Assembly (NCBI RefSeq): GCF_018913965.1
Contig: NZ_JAHMHG010000001.1
Coordinates: 310,001-374,000 of the forward strand
Origin: Mycoplasma sp. CSL7491-lung
GTDB taxonomy: Bacteria; Bacillota_I; Bacilli_A; Mycoplasmatales; Metamycoplasmataceae
Length of the DNA: 64,000 bases
Direction of reading: 5' to 3'
Under the pieces are notes generated by a model. That model did not search any database and was not told the origin of the DNA. It saw only the letters and a program-made list of their open reading frames with translations. This document shows positions 54,996 through 64,000 of the stretch, one piece after another (the stretch's first letter is position 1; every line of letters starts with the position of its first letter). The position numbers and the translations under genes are program-made.

Positions 54996-55931
54996 TTAAT
55001 TATTTTCTTCAATAACTTGTCCGTTTAACATTAATTTTAATATATCTACTGTTTTCTTTTGTAGTCAATCTTCACTTTCATTGTTTTTTATTTCAGAATT
55101 TATTTTGTCTACATTTTCTTTCAATTTATTAGATCAATAACTTTGATCTATATTCATTTTTCTTTCTTTAAAAGCAAAATCATACGATTCTTTTAAAGTT
55201 TTTAAATAAATTAAGTTATAAATAGAAATTAATTTTTCTTTTTTATCAAAAATCTGATTTAAATATTCTTTATTTTGTGTATCTTTCTCTTTAATTATTT
55301 TTGATATTTCATCAGATAATTTTAGTAATTCTTTAATTGCGTTATTCATCATTTTTTCAATTTCGGAAAAATTGTGGTTAGATACCGATAAATCAACCGT
55401 AAATTTTTCTATTAATTTTTGTATCTTTTCCTTAAATTTATTTTCTTTGGATTCGTCAATGTTATTTTTTTCTCTTCATCAGTTATTTAGCGTTTCTGTT
55501 ATATATTTATGACTAAAACTATTGAATAATCCTAAGATTTCATCATTGTATTTTTTTCTTAGTCAATACAAGTCGGTTTCATCTAATTCTTCTTTTGTTT
55601 GATTTTTATTTTTTATATCAGTTGTATTTTTAGAATCATTATTACTGTTTGATTCTTTAAAATTATTTTTGACGTTTTCTTGATCGTTATTTTTGCTTTT
55701 TGATTCTTTGTTTTTTATATTTTCTTCTACTCTTAAACTATCGTTTATTTTTTGGATAGTAGTTTTAGGACTTACAACATTTTTATTATTTGTTTTTTCT
55801 TTAGATTCTTTTTGATTGTTCATTTTACTATTGTCATAATTTAACTCATTATTAGCACAACTAAAAGATATTAAACCTACCGAAGGGAGTGTTCCTATAA
55901 TAAATAATAATTTAGCTATTTTTCTTTTCAT
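54996..55931 (-). CDS. lipoprotein of unknown function, 311 aa
   Basis: Signal peptide ends ISFSC with Cys25. Residues about 27-120 are Asn/Lys/Ser/Glu-rich, then a helical region (about 125-310) of heptad-like repeats (IKELLKLSDEISKIIKEKDT) that should form coiled coils. Unknown ligand. It is the only minus-strand gene inside the defence-like island and may simply be unrelated surface cargo. RBS AGAGAGGT. Confidence 0.8.
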
Positions 55932-56108
55932 TTTTAATACCTCTCTTAAAAATTTTGAATATTATAGCATAAACAAATTTTGAAGAAAATAAAATTAATA
56001 TTTTTAATATCTAATTATTCGTTTTCATTTTTTTGATAAAAATAAAGTAATATAATTAAAATATATTTTAATTATCGTAACATTATCATTGTAATAAGAA
56101 AGGTAAAA

Positions 56109-59100
56109 ATGAACAATAAAATACTAGAAAATTTGAAAATTTGAAAAAATTCTTTATTAGATTTAACTTTAAGGAATAAAGCATTAAATTTTAATATTTT
56201 TTCCGAAAAAAATAAAATCGGTTTACCATTTATATCTCCAAATTTAAAAATATTTTTAAACGAAACTGCAAACTACAAAAACATAGATATCGAAAACTTG
56301 GATCTTAAAAAAATGAATTTAACTTCCATAGACTCTAAAATAGACTTAGACACATTATTAAAACATAATATTAATGTAAATGATAAAAAATCTATTTATT
56401 CTAGTGTAAACGGAAAAGAACAAACTGATAGATTAAAAAAACTTTATAAAAATTACATTTCATTTCAAGAAGAATTTGCTATCAACACATTATTTGTTTC
56501 AGTCGGATATTTAAAATGATTTGAAAATCTAGAAGATGATAAGGAACATTTTGCTCCGTTAATGTTAATTTCAACAAATTTAAAAGAAGAGAATAAAAAT
56601 AAAAAAAGAATTTATCAACTTAATTTCGATGATGAATCAATATTACAACCTAACGAAACACTTTTACAAAAGTTAGAAACTGCATACAAAATAAAAATAG
56701 ATATTTCTGTTTTGGATAATGAATTGGACAATTATTCAAAATATATAAAATTCAAAGAACTAATTTCATCTAAATTTAACGATCCTAGATGAGAGATTAT
56801 TGATCAATTATATTTATCTGTTTTTAACTTTAGCAAAATAAACATGCATAAGGATTTAGAAGAAAATGAAGATAAAATAGTATTAAATAATTTTATAAAA
56901 TCAATTTCTGGAGATGACCAAAATATAGAATTCGAAAAAATAGATGAAACTAATATAGAAGAAAAATTTAAAAGCAATGAGTTATATCATGTTTTAGACG
57001 CCGATTCGTCTCAAGAAATTGCTATTCAAAAAGCTATTCAAGGTCAAAGTTTTATTCTTCAAGGTCCGCCAGGAACAGGAAAATCACATACAATAACAAA
57101 TATAATTAGCGAATTACTTGCGAGAGGTAAAAAGATACTTTTTGTTTCAGAGAAAAAAGCAGCTTTGGATGTTGTTTATAATAACTTAAAGAAAATAGGG
57201 TTAGAATCATATTCAATCCCAATTCACAATGAAGATTTAGACAAAAAAATAATCTTGAACGAACTATACAAATCACTTGAAAAAGGTAACAAAAATATTA
57301 ATATAATTAATTCTCAAATTGAAAATATTATTACTAAATATAGTAATTCATCTAATTTTTTGAATAATTATGGTAGAGAACTTCTCTTGAAAAGAGAACC
57401 TATTAAAATGAACTTATATCATATGATTTCAAATTATTATAATTTAGAAAAATATGATGATGTATATTTTAAAATTGATAATTTTAACAATTTAAACCTA
57501 GAACAAGTAGAAAAAATCTCGAATTTATTGATCGAATTTGAAGAAAGAATGAATTTTTTTGATAAAAACCCTTTCGTTAATTCGTGATGAGGACTTAAAT
57601 GAAATTCGTATAGCGAATTAGAAAAAGAAGAAATATTATCGCTAATATATAGCGTTAATTCAAAAATTTCAAATATAGACAATTTGTTAATTCAAGAACA
57701 CAAAGACTTTACTTTTAATAAAGAAAAATTTGCATTTAATATTGAATTAATTACGGATATTTTTAAGAGAATAATTGATTTTAAGAATAAATATCAGTTA
57801 AAAATTGATATAAATGCTTTCACTAAAGATTTAAATTTTGAAATTGATTTATATCAAAAAATATTTGATGAATCTTCAAAAATTGACACTTTAAAAAGTA
57901 AATTGGATACTCTGTATAATTTAGAAAAAATTAATTTATTTGACTTTAATAAAGTTAAAAATATTTATTTAGATAACAAAAATAAATTTTTTAAATTTTT
58001 AAATTCTAAATGAAGATCAACAATTAAAGACATAAATAGTTTTTCAAAAGAATCAAAGGCAAATTTAGAATTATTTGAAGACAATATTAACTATATTATT
58101 GAGTATAAAGATAGAAAAAAAACAATAGAAGAATGTGCGAGTAAGCTAAATTATAGAATTAATGATTATAAAACCGATAATATAAAACAAACTTTGGATA
58201 TGTTAGTTTTGGTTTCATTTATTAAAGAACAAGAAAAAAATAGTAATTTTAGAATTAATATTCAAAACTTTATAATGATGGTTAACGATGATTTTGGTTA
58301 TATTAAAAATTTAAATACATGGATAATGGATAATAATCAGTGAATACAAAATATTAATTCACTACAAAATTTGTTTAAATCAGATATTCTAAACCTTAAA
58401 AATTTAAATAAGAAAGATTTAGAATCAAAATTGGATAAATTAATTTCCGATCAACCATATATACGTTCTATTACTGAATTAAATAACAATATTATTGAAT
58501 TAAAAAATAATTATTTATATGACTTCGTTGACAAAATTTTTGAATTAAAAAAATTAGAAAATTACAAAGAAATATTTTTAAAAAGACTATATAAATTACT
58601 AATAGATTATCACTTAAACCAAACTAAAGATTCATACAAATTCACAAATACTACTTTAGAAATAAATAAAAAAGAATTTTCTTTAATAGACGAAGAAATT
58701 AAAAAAATAGCAAAAATAAAAACTGACGCAAAATTACTGAGTCAAATTCCTTCTATGGAAGGTATTGGTGCTTCAAATCCGGAGATAAAAATTTTAAAAG
58801 CAGAAGCTAATAAATCTCGTAGAATTATGCCTTTTAGAAAATTATTTCAAAAAATACCAAATTTATTATTACAATTAAAACCATGTCTGATGATGTCTCC
58901 TTTATCAGTAAGTAAATATTTAAGCGGAACTGAAATAAACTTTGATGTAGTTATTTTTGATGAGGCATCTCAAGTTAGACCAGAAAATGCTATAGGTGCA
59001 ATTTATCGTTCTAATCAACTTATAATTGTAGGTGATAACGAACAATTACCACCGACAAGTTTCTTTGATTCATTAAATGATAATGAAGAGATTCATGAAG

Positions 59101-60941
59101 AATATGAAGATGAAAATGATATTTCCATTAAAGGTTTTGATTCCATATTAGAACTATCAAATATAGCACTTCCAACCATTAAATTAAGATGACATTATCG
59201 GTCAGAATTTGATCAACTAATTTATCCTTCAAATTATGAAATATATGATGATTTAGTTACATTTCCAGCAAGTAGAATTCCGGGACGTTTTGAGGCTATT
59301 CAATTTCAAAAAGTAAGTGGTATTTTTGATAGTGGCATAAACAAAGCTGAAGCTGAAACGGTTATTAATATCCTCGAACAAATAATGAAGGAAAAAGAAA
59401 CAAATATATCTATAGGTATAGTAACATTTAATATTAAACAACAAATGTATATAGAAGGATTAGTTGAAAAATTTAGAGATAAACATCCGGAATACGAGCC
59501 GTTTTTTGATAGAAAAGCAAAAGAACCCTTATTCATAAAAAATATTGAAACGGTACAAGGTGATGAACGTGATATTATAATTATTAGTAGTGTATACGGT
59601 AAAGATATTAAAGGAAATATTTCAATGCATTTTGGGCCAATTAATCATAGTAACGGTTACAAACGTTTAAACGTTGCTTTTACAAGAGCTAAAAAGGGTG
59701 TAATTCTTGTCTCATCATTATCTTGAACTGATATAGATTTAGAAAGATCTAGTTCGCGTGGAATAAAATTCTTTAAAGATTATTTAAAAATTGCTGAGTT
59801 TGGAATTAATAACGAAATAATCAATTTAGAAAATGATATTAATAAATCAGGATTTGAAGATGAATTATATAACGAATTGACTAATAAAGGTTTTAAAATA
59901 AAAAAACACATTGGTAATTCTGATTTTAAAGTTGATTTGGCAGTATTAGATCCAAATAATGAAAATAATTACTTATTGGGTATAGAAATAGATGCTGAAT
60001 CATATAATTGAGCAAAAACTACACGCGATAGAGATAAATTAAGACAACAAATTTTAAAAAATAGGGGATGAAATATATATCGTGTTTGAAGTGTTGATTG
60101 ATTTAGAAATAAAAGTCAACAACTTCAAAAACTTTTAGACGCTATCGAATCAGCAATAAACTCAAACCAAAATAAAAATATAAACGAAGATATAAATGAA
60201 GCTCTTATGAATAAACCAAATATCATAAGAGAGGATTATAGTGAGACCATACAAGAAAGAGCTGACGAGGAAAATTCGAAAGTAAATAACATCAGTCAAA
60301 ATATAGATAAAAACTATGATGCCATAAATCAATATTTTATTGTCGAAGAAAGAGAACCTGAAGAAATAGAATTTAATATATGACCAAACTTTGACTTCAA
60401 TACAATAAATAATATGCTTTATGAACTTTTTGACGGAAATAAAGAATTATTATACAAAACATTGATAAAACAATACAAAATAATACACGAAAAACAATTG
60501 CAAAATATATTTAAATATTCATTTAATACATCTACTTTTAGTAAAAGAATAAGAGAAGTATATGATGCAGTTATAAATAGATTTAAAAACGAAGGTTTTA
60601 TTAGAATAGAAAAGGGTTATGATGACACTCTTGATAATAATTTTATTGTTCTAAACGAAACTGATACAGATGAAATATTATTTTACGGGTATAACGAAGA
60701 AAATAAGAGAAAATCAAATGAAATAAGTGTGTATGAATATAAAGATATAATATTAAAGATATTAAAACAAATACATTTTATAGATCGCGGCTCTTTACAT
60801 AAAAAACTATTAGAATATATCGGTTATAAATCTACAAATCTGCAAACTTCCAGAATTTTCAATTATGTTTTAGAAAAAATGATTAATGAAAATCTAATAA
60901 AATTTAACGAAGATGCAAATATATATAGTTTAATTGAGTAA
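56109..60941 (+). CDS. DUF4011 / SF1 helicase / Vsr-like nuclease defence protein, 1610 aa
   Basis: N-terminal DUF4011 (WKNSLLDLTLRNKALNF, about 13-29). Superfamily 1 helicase: Walker A QGPPGTGKSHTI (Gly319-Ser326), a long helical insertion with no clear family (about 380-850), Walker B FDEASQVRP (Asp951-Glu952), GDNEQLPPTSFF, and C-terminal motifs TVQGDERDIIIISSVYG and GYKRLNVAFTRAKKGV. Next a Vsr/DUF559-type PD-(D/E)XK nuclease (about 1248-1360): Asp1276 in VDLAVLD, Glu1293 in GIEIDAE, RDRDKLRQQ and NIYRVWSVDWF. The end (about 1430-1610) is DUF3320-like. This order matches DUF4011-helicase-Vsr defence proteins (called Hhe in surveys, from memory). One uninterrupted frame; RBS AAAGG. Confidence 0.88.
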
Positions 60942-60956
60942 AAAAATAAATATAAA

Positions 60957-60985
60957 AAAATGCACAATAACAAGTTGTGCATTTT
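60957..60985. terminator. bidirectional terminator
   Basis: AAAATGCACAA / TTGTGCATTTT (11 bp, loop TAACAAG) between the helicase-nuclease gene and the convergent YitT gene. Confidence 0.85.
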
Positions 60986-61006
60986 AAATTCAACATTTTT
61001 ATATAT

Positions 61007-62413
61007 CTAGAACTTATTTTTTGGTAAATATATGTAACCATCAATACTTCTAACATCTGTTATTGAAATAAAAGCATCTTCGTCAACTTTACGTACATCG
61101 TTTATTATTCTATTTACTTGTCTAAATAATGTAATAGATGTAATAACATAATATCCGCTTGAACTATATCCACCTTTTGCTTTAAATTTGGTTAATCCTG
61201 AAACGATTTTCTTATCTGAAGAAATAACATTTGCGATTTGATTATGTTTTTTCATTGAATAAATCTCGACTTTAACCAATTTAAATTTTGGATATAATTT
61301 ATTTAAAACTGCAATATATACAACGTTTGTTAATATTGTAGCAACAAAATTAGGAGATAAGTATAATTCAAATTTTCAAGCTTTTGAAGTAATATCTTTA
61401 ATTAATTCAGGATTAGTTGAATTAGCATTAGCTTGATCTAATAATATAGAACCAGGTAATCATGAACCTAATAAAACACCAATTACTACAATAATTATAT
61501 TCATATATCCAGAAATTGATCCAAATGATTTTTGTTTTTCGTTAGCGTATCATTCACCTATAATACCCGTTACCCCTGCTGTACCACCTATTATTTGAAT
61601 AATAGCAAAAACTCACGCAAGAAGAAATCCGTATACTGATGCTGAGATAAATAAAGCAATTATATTACCACCATCGTTTCATAAAAGAGGAATAATAGAA
61701 CTTAGAGATTCTTTATAACCTCCGTCTATACTTTTGAAAACTTCTTTAATTCTTGGATTAGAAAAATCACCTATTAATGAAAAATTTGAACCAGGAATAA
61801 TACCTATTGAAAATGATATTATCGATGATACAACTAAGAAAATAACTGTTAAATGCCCGAATACTTTACCTATTTTTTTATACCCAAAAATAAATATAGG
61901 AATACTCAAAATAATATAAGCAATCCAAAATACAAATTGTTCAATTAAATTTCTTGTTATTACGCTAATTCCTGAATCGGGTTTAAAAAACACAACTATC
62001 AATCTTGCTAACGATTGACCTACGGCGGCAAGACCAAAATTATATATACCTACATTTTTAACCAAGAAAACACTTATAACACCAAAAAAAATAGCTGTAA
62101 TCACTGTGATTAAGATTAATTTTCACATCGGCATTATTGAATATAATCTATTTAATTTAAGACCAAAATTAGACATTTTAGTTCTATTATAAATAGTATT
62201 TTTCTTAACCAATCTATTTCTTATTTGTTCACCGGAAAATAAAACGTCAGCAATATCCTGATCAAAATTATTACCTGTTATTTTATTTATCAAGGACTGT
62301 GAATCATTTGAATATTGTTCAATTATATTTTCGTCTAAAATACATTCTTTTTCATTTTGGTCTATATCAAGATCAACTTCTTTTTGATTCTTATTATCTA
62401 AATTATTGTCCAT
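61007..62413 (-). CDS. YitT family membrane protein with C-terminal DUF2179, 468 aa
   Basis: A cytoplasmic acidic N-terminus of about 90 residues is followed by about six membrane helices with YitT features (FGVISVFLVKNVGIYNFGLA, GISVITRNLIEQFVFW), then a C-terminal DUF2179 domain (KKHNQIANVISSDKKIV, GGYSSSGYYVITSITLFRQV). Function in mycoplasmas unknown; possible transporter. Very strong RBS (AAGGAGGT). A TATAAT box (complement of 62486-62491) and an inverted repeat lie upstream. Confidence 0.85.
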
Positions 62414-62450
62414 TTTAAAATACCTCCTTATTATTAATTTTAAAAATAAA

Positions 62451-62469
62451 AATGTAAACTAGTTACATT
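62451..62469 (-). promoter_or_regulatory. inverted repeat in the YitT 5' leader
   Basis: AATGTAA and TTACATT arms with a 5-nt spacer (ACTAG). It lies between the -10 box (62486-62491) and the RBS, so it could be an operator or an mRNA hairpin. The 287-nt gap 62414-62700 holds this, the palindrome at 62642 and two divergent promoters. Confidence 0.4.
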
Positions 62470-62641
62470 AATTGATATATTTTTTATTATACTATTATTT
62501 TACATAAAAGTTTATAAAATTGGTTAAAAAACCACATTTTACATAATTCACATATTATATCATATTTTTTATAAAAAGAAGTTTAAAAATATTAAATACA
62601 ATTACTAGATTAGTTACTTTGTTTCCTTTAAAATAATGTTG

Positions 62642-62658
62642 ATATGGTTTAACCATAT
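62642..62658 (+). promoter_or_regulatory. operator-like palindrome upstream of the discoidin-domain protein
   Basis: ATATGGTT-T-AACCATAT, perfect 8-bp arms. It lies in the spacer upstream of a -10-like TATGAT (62665-62670), 43 nt before the ATG. The position suits a repressor site; the symmetric TGGTTTAACC core is of a type used by sugar-responsive regulators, but no regulator is identified here. Confidence 0.5.
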
Positions 62659-62700
62659 GAAAAATATGATACAAAAATAGTTAATTAGAGGTTAATAAAA

Positions 62701-64000
62701 ATGTTAAAAAATAATATTAAAAAAATTATTTATCTAGGAATAATGAGTGCAGGAGTAGTTAGTTCAGCATCATTAATTTTAGCAAACTCAAATCAAAATA
62801 AAAATGAAAATAAAAACACAATTGTTAAAGTTGATAAATTATATGCCGAAAATAATTCTACAATTGCAGAAGATTTAAGTCCAACTGACGAAGAACAAGA
62901 AAATCTAATCGTTGATGGTTCAACTGCCACAGCTTCTTCGCAAGAAAGCAATAATCCAGCACAAAACGCTATAGATGCTGCTAAAGCTTCGACAAGATGA
63001 GCGACAGATCAAGGATCAAAACCTCAGTATTTAGATGTTAAATTGAAAAACGCAAGTACGATTTCATCATTTAATTTATTATTTGAAAGAGATAATGTTA
63101 GAGAATTTAAAATTTTCGCTACTAATGAAGAAAACACAAACAATATAGAAAATGATAATAATTTAATTTATCACTATAATGTAGATGCAAATAAGAGACA
63201 AAATGTTTTTAAAACAAATTTTACTAAAACAGTTAAAAATGCAAAAAATATTCGTATCAGAATTTTAAAATATGACCCAGATGGAAGAACAATCCATTCG
63301 GGGGCTGGATGACAAAATGTTTCAATACAAAATTTTGAATTATACAAGAGACCTATTGATGATTTTGGACCAACAAATCAACAACAACCTAATTTGATTA
63401 AAAACAACGCAACTGCTACCTCCCCAGATAATGAAGGAGCAGGACATACACCTGACAAAGTAGTTGATTCAAACGATCAAACAAGATGAGCTACAAACAA
63501 ATCAGATAATGGTGTTGTAAGATATATTGATATTTCTTTAACTGAAGCTAAAAGTATATCTTCATTTAGATTACTTTTAGAACGTGCGAATGTTCGTCAA
63601 TTTCAAATATTTGCCACTTCAGCATTAGACACAAATAATATAGAAAATAACGATAATAAAGTATATGAATATAATGCCGAAGGTGACAACAGAAAAAAAG
63701 AAATTATACAAAACTTTACTAAAACCGTTAAAAACGCAAAAAATATTAGAATCAAATTTACAAACTATGATGCACAGGGAGTTGTAAATAAAACAAATTG
63801 AAGAAATATATCTGTTTTTAGTTTTGAAGCATATAAAAAATTCATAGATTTGACTTCAGAAAGACAATACCCAGCAGATCTTATAAGCGATACTAACCCA
63901 AATGACACCGCAGCTACAAGCGAAATACAAGAAAACAGATTAAAAAATCAAGCGGTGGTTGCTAGTGCAATAGAAAATAATACATTAAACGCAAATAAAG
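62701..64000 (+). CDS. secreted protein with two discoidin (F5/8 type C)-like domains, 3' end outside window
   Basis: RBS AGAGGTTAA. The N-terminus has a signal peptide (KKIIYLGIMSAGVVSSASLI) without a lipobox Cys, so the protein is secreted or held by the signal helix. Two homologous domains follow: residues about 70-216 (NLIVDGSTATASSQES, RWATDQGSKPQYLDVKL, SFNLLFERDNVREFKIFATN) and 230-380 (NLIKNNATATSPDNEG, RWATNKSDNGVVRYIDISL, SFRLLLERANVRQFQIFATS). The pattern of A-S-S / R-W-A-x-N / L-x-L-E-R is that of the F5/8 C carbohydrate-binding fold. A third segment begins near residue 381. Probably the N-terminal part of a glycan-binding enzyme or adhesin; the catalytic domain, if any, is beyond the edge. 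Confidence 0.75.

Overview
The window is AT-rich DNA from a mollicute of the Mycoplasma group. Nearly every long reading frame is intact only if TGA is read as tryptophan. Genes are packed with TAATG overlaps, several proteins have prolipoprotein signal peptides, and there is no sign of cell-wall biosynthesis. The gene set (DUF31 serine proteases, a MnuA-type nuclease lipoprotein, LemA, SufSU, a NadD-YqeK fusion, a CdaM-type cyclase, YitT) fits an animal-associated Mycoplasma (Mycoplasmopsis/Metamycoplasma type). I do not assign a species. I saw no tRNA, rRNA, CRISPR array or intact insertion sequence.

Layout. (i) 1-8020: two large minus-strand surface proteases with DUF31 trypsin-like domains. 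(ii) 8129-15291: a minus-strand housekeeping run, rarA-pheS-ung-pheT-glyA followed by lemA; the first four genes overlap by 1 to 11 nt. (iii) 15364-19971: a plus-strand run, trmB, a small membrane protein, the c-di-AMP cyclase gene, mgtE, two small unknown genes and pgsA. (iv) 20114-22370: a broken and apparently circularly permuted nuclease lipoprotein. (v) 22495-30250: a MATE exporter with a leader ORF, a HAD phosphatase, an ECF-like membrane protein, efp with three small downstream genes, and nicotinate phosphoribosyltransferase. (vi) 30358-31253: rplJL behind an L10-type mRNA leader. (vii) 31619-37020: an orphan HsdM, a PTS EIIBA homologue without active-site residues, and a dNMP-kinase/YqaJ-like nuclease pair. 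(viii) 37060-42624: a minus-strand operon, nusB-hyp-sufS-sufU-dinB-nadD-rluB. (ix) 42742-50467: an MFS protein, a third DUF31 lipoprotein, and a divergent papain-like peptidase with a palindromic operator candidate between the two. (x) 50503-60941: a defence-like island containing a C5-cytosine methyltransferase, an overlapping DUF262 protein, a lipoprotein gene on the opposite strand, and a 1610-residue DUF4011/SF1-helicase/Vsr-like nuclease. (xi) 61007-64000: a YitT protein and the start of a secreted protein with two discoidin-like domains.

How the genes fit together. The surface genes (three DUF31 proteases, papain-like peptidase, nuclease, discoidin protein) point to host-protein, nucleic-acid and glycan use or immune evasion. 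The most novel-looking part is the defence-like island. Its methyltransferase start codon lies directly behind a terminator-like hairpin, and that hairpin is preceded by a 31-codon leader ORF containing a (TA)12 tract. The frame of the leader, and so whether ribosomes reach the hairpin, would change with repeat number. This is a testable phase-variable attenuator. Three other observations deserve follow-up: the permuted nuclease, the catalytically dead PTS protein, and the operator-like palindromes at 48152 and 62642.
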